Origin: Calonectria ilicicola
Lineage: Eukaryota; Ascomycota; Sordariomycetes; Hypocreales; Nectriaceae
NCBI GenBank assembly: GCA_020809705.1
Contig: CP085835.1
Coordinates: 1,674,001-1,738,000 of the forward strand
Length of the DNA stretch: 64,000 bases
Reading direction: 5' to 3'
Part shown: positions 12,634 through 23,473 of the stretch, piece by piece
Layout: every line of letters begins with the position of its first letter
Position numbering within the stretch: position 1 is the stretch's first letter
Position numbers and translations under genes: made by a program
The notes under the pieces: model-generated
What the model was told of the DNA's origin: nothing
Databases searched by the model: none
Seen by the model: only the letters and a program-made list of their open reading frames with translations

Positions 12634-13236
12634 TCAATCCCCATCAAAAAAGTCATCACCAAATTGCGGCTCATCATCCGGATCCAGCCCCAGCAGGTCA
12701 TCCGCTGTCTCCTTGATCTTATTTGCATCTTCAATGATCTCCGCCCTTTCTTGGGCATCATACATTCCGTTTGTGATTTTGGCTTGCTCGCCCTGATTCC
12801 CCGTGCTCTTCGCTTTCTCGAACTCAGCGCGCAGCAGCTTTAGGGCCCCATTAATCTCCTTTTCTCTCTCATCTTTCCCTTTAATAATCAGTGCATCATT
12901 CAAGACTTTCAAGATCTTATCTACATATGTCTCCTTGCTCTCCTCAGGCTCTTCATCATCCGAATCGTTCTCCTGTGAAATTCGTTTACTCGGACTATGG
13001 CCACCGAGGCCCCGCAACTATGTCGCTGAACGCTCACCCAAGTGACGCATATCTCGTGCAGTTAATGATTTGGTACCATCGACATTCGTATTGATGCCTC
13101 CATGAGGTTCCAATGATCTGATCATGCGCAAATCTTTCAGTGAGCGCGTGTGAATGTCGATATCTGATGAAGGCACCATACAAGCAGTAAGAGCTGCGAA
13201 GATGAATGTAGAGAAAAGAAGAAGGGTTGAATGCAT
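12634..13236 (-). CDS. Small acidic secreted protein of unknown function
   Basis: The start ATG at 13236 opens a clear signal peptide (MHSTLLLFSTFIFAALTAC). A basic stretch with RSLKDLRMIRSL follows, then a long acidic, Lys-rich helical tail (SDDEEPEESKE..., ending DDFFDGD). An in-frame TAG at 13018-13020 separates head and tail. A good donor (gtgagc, from 13037) lies just upstream, so the stop is probably intronic. The strongest acceptor (tttcacag, ending 12973) gives the wrong phase, while a weaker one (gatgaag, ending 12951) gives the right phase and a 171-aa product. It may be a secreted effector-like protein, or a gene interrupted by a nonsense mutation. There are no cysteines in the tail and no known domain. 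Confidence 0.55.
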
Positions 13237-15045
13237 GATTTCAACCCGTATCATGTATATTTGTATAGGGAGATGTCTGTAGATAGAGATAGCCAACGAT
13301 GCCAACAAAGGTTTGTTCCTTTAACGACAATGGAAGCACGGTTTATAGTATAAAGAGGATTGACTATATCTTCATCGCCTCAAGTAAAAATTTCGTCATA
13401 GTGTGACAACTGACGGCCCGACTTTCTGCAACCCAGACAAGCTTGGCGGCTTGAATTTGCTACAATCACAAATTCGTCATAGGTTATCACACTGGCTACG
13501 ATTATCACAAAAATTTTACGAAGAACCAGCCTCTTATTTCTATTTTTCGGTCACTCACCTGCTGCAATTTGATTAAACCATTTTTGGTGTTATATGAAGC
13601 CTGGAATGAACATTTAGGTAACGTTAGGCAAGCGCATCAATAGGTTGTATGAGAGCACGTTGCCGTAGTGCGATAAGCAGGTGATGGTCCTTTACTCCAC
13701 CATTATCACAATCACACCTCAATCACCAAGTAATCCTCATCATGCACGGCTGACTTCGCCCCGACGCTACCTACAGAAAAGAATATCTTAAAGTTAGATG
13801 GAAACATTATGTGCCGAGGTACGGAATGCAGGTGCTTGGAGAGTCCTAACACCGACAATGTTATTGCCCATCGCGAAGAGATTGGAGACTTGAACGATCT
13901 TCTGTTAATTATATCAAGTAGAAAAGGCTTAGCAAAAGATCTGAAACCCTAGCTGCATACGTCATGTATTTTTCGTTTTTTGGCCAGTTGCAATAAGTAT
14001 ACGGCGTGAACATGGCGATGATTTACGAGTCATGCAGGGGTTCCTTGATCCTTATTCATGCGGCTTGCACAAGCGTAAACCGTCGCATAGACCGATAAAA
14101 CAAGAAGAGACTGATAACATCTAGAAGAAACGATTGATTGATGCTGATTTCTTTACTGGCAGGAGGCGTCGTTGTTTGACTCAGATTGCCACTGTCTTGT
14201 ACTCCCCTGTGTCCACACCAGGCTGATTCGTGAACGAGATCATCCCTCCCCGACTCTAAAGTCTAGCACGTCATGTTTCAACCTGCCGCGTCAGAGAGGG
14301 GTGCTGGCTTTGTCTATGGTTCCCTCGCAGGTGCGAACTACTCCTTTCTCACTAGCCTTAAAGAGTTTGCAGGTTATTCACAAGAAGGCCTATTCGGCCC
14401 GCAGGCTTGTGATGGGCCGGCTACCCTGTGTACTAATTTGACGGTACCACATAAGTATTAAATGGTTTGTCGCATTAAAGGTTCCACCAGGCTGACGGCG
14501 GTGATGTTCTAAGGCAGCGCTTGCTAATAGTTGCGTGGCGGAATGGGCCGTTGATGAATGCGGGCGACGTCATCCTGTGGCAGCCTCAATCCGGTACCGC
14601 TGCGGCTTTAATTCCTTGCAGAGGGGGTTTCAGGTCAGGTACAGCTTGGCTTGAGATGCTAAGCTCACCCCTGCAGTGCTGAGGCTTCAGCATCGTAGTT
14701 TTTCAACAGGCCCAAAAGATTCAGCAGAAGCTTTCGTGGTCGACACTATTGATCGTGGTCCTATGGATTCAATCTATTTTGCCACAATTTCGGCAGGACC
14801 TGGGTCTGGACATTTTATATAAGGTCGTGGCTGCAACGACACACGGAAAACTATCACAAGATATTACAGGGACTACAACTTGACTAATATGTGAATTATA
14901 TGATTGAAAATGTTCTATAAATGCCCGCTATGGATGGATGTAAAAACAGTAGGATGTGCGATATGCAGAATGACATGTAATGCCCATCTATTTAGCTTTA
15001 ATATGGGTGGAAAAGAAAGGAATTGGTATCGTATTACAGTCAGGA
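13237..15045. other. Intergenic spacer, no gene seen
   Basis: This is a 1.8-kb stretch with no convincing coding frame on either strand. A TATA-like TTTATATAAGG lies near 14814 on the plus strand, followed by a pyrimidine/adenine-rich leader, but there is no open frame behind it. It may be a relic promoter. Confidence 0.4.
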
Positions 15046-15864
15046 TTAACCCATGAGCTCCTCAAGAGATCGTTTAGCGTTCTTCTTAAGACCGCACTTA
15101 TTTAAGCAAGCCTCAATACCAAGAGCGATATTGCTAGGGATCATCTCACGGAAGCTCTCAATATCTTGGCCGTTGAGGGTCTGAATCCCGCCAAGAGTAG
15201 CCTGGACAACATCTTCGCGCAGGCGAAAGAAGTTTTGAGCGATCTGTGAGACACCAGGGTCGGCATCATCAAAGCCAGCAACGAAAACAGTCTCGCCGCA
15301 GTCAGGGTTAAACTCTTGGTGGATGGCACCCTTCGGGAATACAGCCATCTGGTATAGAGATAGGGTATTCTCGATCGGGCGAGCACCGTTCTCAAGAACA
15401 AAGTTAGTGACTAGACGACCCTTGACAACCACATTAAGCTCAGTGGCACGGTTGTGAACGTGAGCAGTGTTCATGCCGCAAGGACCGAGGAATCCAAGGG
15501 TCATAGCAGCTCCATTGCCAATAAGAGCTGGCATTGTCTTTGCGTGGGCAGCAACGGAGAAGCCACCAAGACCCCTGGCTTCAGAGGCGGCAGGGGCACT
15601 GTTCTCGTTGAAGTCAAAGATGTAGTCACCGGGCTTGTTGAGGAGGCTGACACGATCGGCCTGGGTGGGGGCGGTCATGAGCTTTGTAATGAGGTCCATG
15701 TCTCCCGATCGAGTGTTGATAGGGACAACCGGGGGCAAAGTCGCATCAATGCTGCCATTACTGTTGTATCCACGGCGAGATATGGAAGATATCTTGCCGC
15801 CTTGAGGTGCTGCAATGGCGAATCCCGCAAGGAGAGTAACAGAGATGAATGCAGAGAAGTACAT
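15046..15864 (-). CDS. Secreted cupin (germin/spherulin-like) protein
   Basis: Single-exon gene of 272 aa; the open frame extends upstream, but ATG at 15864 directly precedes a signal peptide (MYFSAFISVTLLAGFAIAAP). The bicupin-type metal site is intact: motif 1 has H135-x-H137 and E142, and motif 2 has PKGAIH with H182 followed by N186. Such proteins form metal-binding beta-barrels; plant germins bind Mn, and the fungal members (spherulin-1-like) are extracellular and often stress-associated, with mostly unknown activity. An RR pair at 30-31 could be a KEX2 site that trims a propeptide. A TATA-like gatataag lies about 185 bp upstream. Enzymatic activity cannot be deduced. Confidence 0.85.
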   Translation of the reverse strand: MYFSAFISVTLLAGFAIAAPQGGKISSISRRGYNSNGSIDATLPPVVPINTRSGDMDLITKLMTAPTQADRVSLLNKPGDYIFDFNENSAPAASEARGLGGFSVAAHAKTMPALIGNGAAMTLGFLGPCGMNTAHVHNRATELNVVVKGRLVTNFVLENGARPIENTLSLYQMAVFPKGAIHQEFNPDCGETVFVAGFDDADPGVSQIAQNFFRLREDVVQATLGGIQTLNGQDIESFREMIPSNIALGIEACLNKCGLKKNAKRSLEELMG

Positions 15865-17221
15865 TTTGAGACGATACGAATTTTGATGCGGTTGAGAGAT
15901 GGCGAAGAAAAAAAAATATGAAACCAGATTGTTAATGAAAACAATGGAAATCCTTCTGGAAGGACCTTGTCTTAAGCTTTGATGGCTCTTGTTTGCCGTT
16001 TGATGTTGAGCGAGTTGGATAATGAACACAGGATACAAGCATGGCTCTTATATCATTTTGGAAGCCCACGGCCTAGCTACAGATTAACTAGCTGTATTTT
16101 GAATCCCATGATACTGTTGATGGTATATCCGGACAGAGGCATTCCCGCTTATCACCTGAAGTGCACTCAGCTGTCCCGCTGGGGGCCAATACACGTCAGC
16201 ACTGCATTAGGTGCTAGTTGATTGGGTGGCTGTTCAAATCAGAAGGCTATTTGGGTTTCTAAAAATGGTTGCTAGGGCTGACAGCTTTCTGCGCACTCCC
16301 TGCAGTCCAATTCAGTTTTACATGGACAGTTGGGCTCTTCCACGGCGACAACCCGGCCGGTCAGATAAGTCTCACACAAAGATCGAGGAAGGCTGCCTCA
16401 GGCCATGTGATTTCGACACTAAACACCGCAGCAGTTGCGGTGATCGTTTCCATGGGTAGCGCATCGCATAATGCGATATGTATCAGATTTATCTAAATTT
16501 TCTTGTCTTGGTACTGTAACCTGTCTTATTGTTTCCACAAATGCCTCTGGTTTAAGTAAGATTCTTCTTTTCGTTAGAAATTACGGTTATTTTATGAGGG
16601 TGAGATTTTAGACCTGCACTAACAATTAGCAAGTGAGCTGGTGGCTGAAAATTAATGTGGAGATTTTTATGCTCCGACTTCTTTCTATTTTGAACACTAA
16701 CATTAAGCGGTGTGCAGGAATCGTCCCCAACCTTGCGGACACTTAGTCTCTACTTAATCTGCTTCTAATTCTCCCATGTAACGTGATTTTGGGTCTTGGT
16801 AAAATGGCCAGGCACCTTTGCGTTGAAAGAGTTATTATGTCAAGCTAATTCGTGGAACCAGTCGGCACCGGCTACCGAGCCCAGCTCTCGGAATGTTACC
16901 CCTGGTAACCTGTTCAGAGCTCTGGTGTCTTGTTGCATACTGTAATCACGATTGGAATTAGATACTTGTAGTCGAGTACTGGACTCAGTTATAAATAAAA
17001 ATGTCCCTATTTATTATGCATCTGGATCTTTTATATGTTTTATTATACCTTTATGTGTGTCGCTACTCCACATATACACTGCATTTCAAACCACCCTGCA
17101 AGGGTTGCCCTGGCTAATAGTCGGGAACATAATCAGCACAGCCCCCAACAATGCCTCTTTATTGCAGCCAAGTAGGAATATTTATTAATAGTCTAGCGAG
17201 CATTCATTACTAACCGCAAGG
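15865..17221. other. Intergenic spacer, no gene seen
   Basis: This 1.36-kb stretch holds the cupin promoter at its left end and the 3' flank of the amidase gene at its right end. It is AT-rich near 16980-17060. I see no RNA gene, repeat or supported coding frame. Confidence 0.5.
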
Positions 17222-18874
17222 CTAATCATTTCTGACCACGTGATGAAGACTTTCTGCAATAGCAAGAAGTTTCTCGTCCTCGAATTTCTGGCCTGCCAAC
17301 TGTACTGATAGAGGAAGCCCATGAAACCTGCCCGGCTCATACAAATTCTGCAGCCTCGCATCCTCCGTGCTGAACGGCTCAAAGTCTACATAAGGGAGAT
17401 CGACCTCCTGGTCGCATTTCATGCCCAACGGCAACGAGATGGCGGGCCAGTCCACGGCGTTAAAAATTGCTGTGAACGTCGTGTCCGTCCATTCATCAAT
17501 TGGCAAAGCTGGGTTCGGGCTGGTGACCCAGAGTAGAGCATCCAGTGGTCGGCCGCTCGCGTTCCAGGCTTGCTTCATTTGCACGTTGAGAAGAGCGAGC
17601 TTCTGGTTTAGCTGGTGGATGTCCTCAAGCGTAATCATCTTCTTTGTCCACCGAGACTCCAGAACACCTGTCTTTTCCACAATATTCATGATTGGCTCTT
17701 TGGCAATTTCCTTGGTCAGGGCGGTGATCCCTTGGACGTGGATAAAGGCCTTGCAGAGGTCCCATATCTCGGTCATGTCTGGCGGCGCAAACTCAACCAG
17801 TTCGTACCCAGCCTGTCGTAGGCGCTTCTGTGCCGCGAGATAACCTCGCAGAACAGGAGGGAAGAGGTGGCAGTAGTTGTTTGGCGCATCTGGGGCCCAA
17901 ACTCCAATGCGAGGTCTCATCGGCGCCGCAACGCCCAACCAGGGCGACGGGTACAAGAACGAGTCTTGCTCCCACGGTCTAGCATCGCTGACAAGCTTGG
18001 ATGCAAGCCGGATATCTCTGACTGAGTGACCCATCAAACCAAAGGTCGCCACCGGGCCGAGCTCAGTAATGCCAATGACGCCCGGGTCAAGGATGGATCT
18101 CCCATCGGCGGGGAGGCGATACCCGCTGGGTCGATAGCCCACTACGCCATTGGCCATGGCGGGCATTCTCGCGGACCCGGCACCGTCTGAACCCAACCCA
18201 AGCAGAGACGCGCCCATGGCAAGAGCTGTGCCTTCTCCGCCAGACGAGCCACCAGCACCGAATTCGCTATTATGAGCGTTGAGAGTCCTGCCAAACACTA
18301 CATTGATCGTATCAGCGGCAAGGCATGTTTGCGGCACATTGGTCTTGGCTACGACAACGGCGCCGGCGTCCACCATAATCTGGACGAGGCGCGAGTTTGA
18401 CTTGGCAGGATCGAAGCAATAGGCCGCTATGCCAGCGGAGGAATCGTGGCCTGCTAGGTCCATGTGGTCCTTGACCGTGATGGGTAGGCCGTGCAAGGGC
18501 CCAATAACATGGCCAGTCTCTAACAGATGCTTATCGAGTTCTTTCGCACGCCAGATGGCCTGCTCAAAGTTGACCTCTGTGATGAAGTTGGTCAAACTAT
18601 CAGCCGCTGCGGCCCGTTTGCAAAAGGAAGTGACCAGCTTCTCGGCGCTGACACTACCGGAAGCGACGAGGCCAAGCATTTCGACAGCATCATGCTTGCT
18701 AGTGTCGGTGAGGTCAAGTTCTTCAGGGGTGAATAATTCGCTTTCCAACAGGGATTTGAGAGGATTGTGCCCCAGCGCTTTCTTGACCAGCCATTCCTGT
18801 GGGATGAGTGACGCTCGGTGCTCTCGCTTGCGCTCCACGATGTCCTGCCAATGTAGGGTAGACATTGATGTCAT
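17222..18874 (-). CDS. Amidase-signature family amidase
   Basis: Intronless gene of 550 aa starting at ATG 18874. The amidase-signature triad is intact and correctly spaced: K135 in TVKDHMD, cis-Ser S210 in GGSSGGEG and nucleophile S234 in DGAGSAR. The spacings of 75 and 24 residues are those of fatty-acid amide hydrolase. Fungal homologues (acetamidase-like) hydrolyse small amides to acid and ammonia in the cytosol. The nucleophile motif reads GSAR instead of the common GSIR, which does not affect the catalytic serine. No signal peptide is visible. No neighbouring gene suggests a pathway. Confidence 0.92.
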   Translation of the reverse strand: MTSMSTLHWQDIVERKREHRASLIPQEWLVKKALGHNPLKSLLESELFTPEELDLTDTSKHDAVEMLGLVASGSVSAEKLVTSFCKRAAAADSLTNFITEVNFEQAIWRAKELDKHLLETGHVIGPLHGLPITVKDHMDLAGHDSSAGIAAYCFDPAKSNSRLVQIMVDAGAVVVAKTNVPQTCLAADTINVVFGRTLNAHNSEFGAGGSSGGEGTALAMGASLLGLGSDGAGSARMPAMANGVVGYRPSGYRLPADGRSILDPGVIGITELGPVATFGLMGHSVRDIRLASKLVSDARPWEQDSFLYPSPWLGVAAPMRPRIGVWAPDAPNNYCHLFPPVLRGYLAAQKRLRQAGYELVEFAPPDMTEIWDLCKAFIHVQGITALTKEIAKEPIMNIVEKTGVLESRWTKKMITLEDIHQLNQKLALLNVQMKQAWNASGRPLDALLWVTSPNPALPIDEWTDTTFTAIFNAVDWPAISLPLGMKCDQEVDLPYVDFEPFSTEDARLQNLYEPGRFHGLPLSVQLAGQKFEDEKLLAIAESLHHVVRND

Positions 18875-21302
18875 GTTGATATCAGAAAGAAGAGAATTGT
18901 CAATTTTGATCTTTTAAGCAAGGTCCAATTGTGTCTGATAACAGGATACTTTGTCGAGGACACTGTGGAGGACCATGTTGCGGTGTGCCCTATATACACA
19001 GGGTGTTTTGAGGTACGATGATCTATCTTCGGCAGCGTCGGCCCAACGTCTTGGTGATTGATCTTAATTTAGAAAGCATCTCAGTTGTTTCCAAGCTGAC
19101 AAATACCCCGCAGGCTATAGACTAGAAACTTCAAGCTTCAGGGTCATTGGCCCGAACCCTGACCAGACCTATTATGCCACACAGTCATATTTTCCCACGC
19201 AAGAGGAGTAAGTTCCAGATCTAGGGAGCCAATGGGAACACATTATCTTCGGGATCGCATCCGAAGGTTGCTTCGGGTACCCCTTTGAAGCGGAGCTTAT
19301 ACTACATGGTGGGCCTCTTAAGCTTAGATGAAGAATATTCTCTCGGAATATCGGAAGTAGTTAGTCAAAATTACGCGTCTTGACGACTTGACACAACATG
19401 CTTGCAAACTATGGTCATCTGCGACGTTCAGCTACCTTGATCCAATGATTTATGCTAGAAATTGGTGCGTCGCTACCGAAGTTGAAATAAACACTAGAGT
19501 AAAAAAGCATGATCCAATATTCCTTCTGAGGAGCATTTTGAAGAACGTCTTGTCATCTTGAAACACCTACTGTGCGCTCAATCCAATTTTCTTGAAATTA
19601 TAGATGGCATCTTTTTGAGTATGCCTTCTGCCTTGGACCTTGCCAAGCAAAATGAACATCGTCCGTTTTTCTCCAGACAGCTATATGTGAACCTTTGCAT
19701 AAGCAATCGACATGGTGCCCGGAACCAAACTATTACGCCAACAGAGCAGAAAAGATGGGCCAGGCCTCCGTTGTGCCATAATCCGAGCCATCTAGCAACA
19801 TCGATAACCCTCTAAACTGGACCACCCCCGCTTCATAATCTGGCATGGTCTATAACAACGGCGGAATCATGCAACCCACGGCGCGCATCTATGCTACGCT
19901 TGTCGCGGATTCGATAGTGAGCTCTCGGCTTGTTCTATCTTTTTAGACGCATACCCTCCCCTCTCGTATTAGATAATCGGCTCTCAAGTTATTGGGCTGC
20001 ATGCACATCCTAGGGGAGTCTTCTTTAACGTCTAGAATAATATGTCTGGTCTGTTCAGCCAAATTCCTTTGAGCACTATGTTCCGGAATGCCGAACCTCT
20101 TTGTAGCTGCTCCGAGGCTGTGTGGCAAATCAGACATGGTTCCGAAATTAACTTCCATATTTGCCTCCCGCGCGCTTGTCAAGCTGACAAATGACCATCC
20201 TAGCCGCTGGGCTGGTTGACGAAAGTATTGAGGGTTGGGACCCCTCCCACGATTGCGTGTTGTCGAATTACTAAGATTACCTAAACAGTCTAAGACTAGA
20301 CACTAAACCTTAATACAGGGCCTCCAAAACCTTAATGTGCATATACTTCCTTGGTGATCAGCCGCTATCCCTACTAGTGACTTAGCATCAACCCTGTCGC
20401 TCTCTGACTGCCGGTTTTAAACAGAGTCTAACCGATCTAGGCTCTAGCTAAGAATAAGGTACGGTGACGATGATGCTATGGCCTCGGAATCTCGAGCATA
20501 TTCCGAGGACAAGTCATGGCTTTGTGATCACCTAAGAGGCAATGAACTTTTCAATGGCCTGTGATGGAAATTCCACAGCTGGAATTCCTGCTCTAGATTC
20601 GGTAGTGTTCTAGAACTTTGTAGAGGCGCCAAGGGACATAAAAGTCGAAAAAAAAACCAAGTATGCATGATTCGTAGTTCAAGAGTACTGCTTTCAGCGA
20701 GTTTATTTAGGCGCACCTCTACGAACTTGAAGGACCTCCGCGTTCTTGGCTTGTAGAAGAGGCATGGGGTTTGGCAATGCAGTTGCATCTTAACTATAGA
20801 TAAGAATTTGAGCATTCTCAAATTGTGAAGATACCTGAATACTATTATGAATCTAAATTGTACCACCGTGAGCAGTCTAGGTCGATTTGGCATCCCTCTA
20901 GAAACCGTGGGGCGCGACAACGCGATGCTATGTAAATTGCAAGCCCGTTAAAGTTTTATTGAGCTGGGCTTAGACTCGGCTGGCGGGCCAGTACTTTTTG
21001 TTGAGTATGGGGAAATACGGGCTAGATCTATCTGTTGAAATAAAGTCAAAGTACACGCTGAAGTGATCTTGGTCAGAAGGCTGAAGCCATTGATTGGAGT
21101 CTAAAGACCTGAATATGGCCATCGTGTGCTACTTCATGTGAAGACTAGGAGAATGGGGCCTCATCTGTTTGTGCAATTTCTAATTGGTCAGGGTGATGAT
21201 CCGTTGGCACTGCCAACAAGTAAATGGTGTTGAACTAAATAGTCCACGCATTTAATGACAACTTTATTAAACAAGCTAATCTACCGATTCTATTTTAAGG
21301 TA
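18875..21302. other. Long intergenic spacer, no gene seen
   Basis: This 2.4-kb stretch separates two minus-strand genes. The longest frames (about 60-130 codons) have no ATG in good context, no recognisable domain and no splice support. I see no rRNA, tRNA or inverted repeat. It may contain old degenerated sequence that I cannot identify. Confidence 0.45.
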
Positions 21303-23473
21303 TCAACACCTAGGAGTCGTGTAGCGCCAAGCTGCTCCAACTAGCGAATCAGGAACCTTCCTTGGTAGTTTGAGAAGAGCCTTTGTTTTGATGCATGTGA
21401 GCAAATGGTGAGCAACAATGCACTGTGTGATCCGTAGTTCCTCGTGATTCATTGGATCGATCAGATTCCATACTTCTGCCACCAATCCCTGTGATAGACC
21501 TGATTCCAGAAATATCTGTGTGGCTTGGTCTTTAATAATAATTCCCGGTTGCTTCTCTCGGCCTTTGAAAGTCAGAACATATTCAGATAATTGTTCTGGG
21601 TCTAGAGGAGGAATTCTTATCATATGGCCAGTATATTCGTCCTCGAACATCATGTCGGCATCATCGAATAGAGCAGGCAGCTTCTCAATGTAGTTAACAG
21701 GGAAAATTCCCTCTTTCCCCCCGAGGGAGCCTCGCCACCATTGCTTGTAAACGCTCTCTAATACAAAAATAACATCACCCTTCTTAAACTCGAGTTCACT
21801 AGGCTCTGTGGGAATAAAATGGTGTAGAGCACGCACCCACCTGTCAGTGACTGTTGTGGTACTTGAAGGAGCAGCAGGTAATTTGGAGGCTTCAAGCTTG
21901 TTGTGAACATAATTAAGAGGGAAAATCCCCTCTTTCCCCGCAAGGGAACCTCGCCACCAATCCTTGTAAGCACTCCCCAGTACAGTAATAATGTCGCCCT
22001 TCTTGAACTCAAGTTCACCAGGCTCTGAGGGAATAAAATCGTGCAGAGCACGTACCCACTTCGCAGTAACTGGTGTGGTATCTGCAGGAACAGGGTTCGA
22101 TTTAGCCGCTTCAAGTAGGATACTTGGATATGCTTGTGGGCTAGGGCCGACGGCGGCGGGCGGCGGCGGATACGGTGAGATGAGTGCCTGTTTGGTGGTT
22201 TGGCCACGTAAGCCGTTTTGGCTTGCCCGATCTCTGTGAGTTTCATCACAGTGATCTATCACTTCTGTGGTCCATTGAGCAGTATGATCGTCCCTGTTGT
22301 GCTCAAACGACATATAAAGTGGACATTCGGAATGGTCAAGACTCTTAGCAAGGGTCTCGCTCGCTTCAGGCTCTGCACCCTCGCCTAGCCATACATGACC
22401 CCCAGCATCCTGAACCGAAATTCTCTTTGATGGTTCAAACGCCATCAGTGATTTTATAAAGTCGACTGCTTCCTCACTCACACTGAGATCTTGGAGGGAT
22501 TGCACAGGGAACCCAATTGTACCACTGCAGTACTTTCCAACCTCAGCAAACGTTTTAAATGTTGCTTGCCCAGCTAAAGTTTGATATATTAGCTCGCCCA
22601 AACACCACAAATCCCCCAAGCAAGGGTTGGCTTTGGGGTTTCCAGTAAACCCCAGAAGCTCCGGAGGCATATATCCAGGTGTGCCTCGAACTGCTATGGA
22701 TACTGCGTCTTCAATCCTTTTACTAAGCCCAAGATCGCATAACTTCACCCACCACCGGCCTGGGGGCTGTCTCTTGATAAGGACATTCTAAGATGCATTA
22801 GTCAACAACATGCGTAACGAAACAGCTGCTTGAGTGTATGAGTCTCACCGCAGGTTTCAGGTCTCTATGAGCAAAATTCTCTCCGTGCATGAGAGACAAT
22901 GCATCTGTGAGCTGTGAGGCAATTTGACGAGCTTGGTTTTCGGGTAATCGTTTATTTGCACATAATCGAGAGTTGTTGAGGTAACTTTGCAAATCACCAA
23001 GCTCACAATACTCCATCGCGATATGAATCCAGCCCGGGCTATCATACCAACCATGGAACTTTACAAAGAAATCTGAATACTGCGACGGAACAAGTATTTA
23101 GCACACATGAAATGTTCTTCATCTTTAAGTGAAAACCAACCTTTGCGTGTGAAAATTTGGCAAGTGCGTCAAGCTCGCGAATATACATTGCACGCCTCAA
23201 CACTAATTCCTGTTCTGCAACTCTCATGCTCTTGATTACTCGACATTCGGGCGCGTCTTGATCATTCACTCTGCTCTGCAACTGAACAAATCCAAAGCCT
23301 CCCTGAGCCAAGTCCGTTTTGTGTACCCACACCTCATGTTTTGGTCTAGTTTGGTAGGAAATGGCATGGGTATGAATGGTGTATCGGATGCGGCCGTCAG
23401 TTCGGAACGTCGCCGGTAACCGCGCATCACGCACTGATTCCGTGAGTTGCGAGGAGTAATCAACGCTTAACAT
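21303..23473 (-). CDS. Protein kinase fused to two Hse1-like SH3 domains and an EH-like domain
   Basis: Predicted 682 aa in three exons: 23141-23473, 22849-23079 and 21303-22787, with two 61-bp phase-0 introns. The kinase domain occupies about residues 48-325: glycine loop QGGFG, VIK lysine K81, HRDLKPAN with D184, and metal-binding D206 in DLG (not DFG). The APE motif reads PPE. A linker with a PPPP run follows, then SH3-1 (about 432-485) and SH3-2 (505-558), with ALHDF/ALHHF, WWRGS and GIFP.NY. They repeat with a 73-residue period and are alike at DNA level, so one was duplicated inside the gene. They most resemble the SH3 of fungal Hse1/STAM, an endosomal sorting factor. Residues 586-676 resemble an EH domain of an Ede1/Pan1-type endocytic scaffold. 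The kinase belongs to the same family as the one at 46782. Confidence 0.88.

Noticed and set aside
14813..14900. Plus-strand TATA box and leader as the promoter of a gene
   Set aside because: No open frame follows on that strand before the antisense cupin gene.
17421..18917. Several plus-strand open frames of 140-160 codons
   Set aside because: All are antisense to the intact amidase gene and show no domain of their own.
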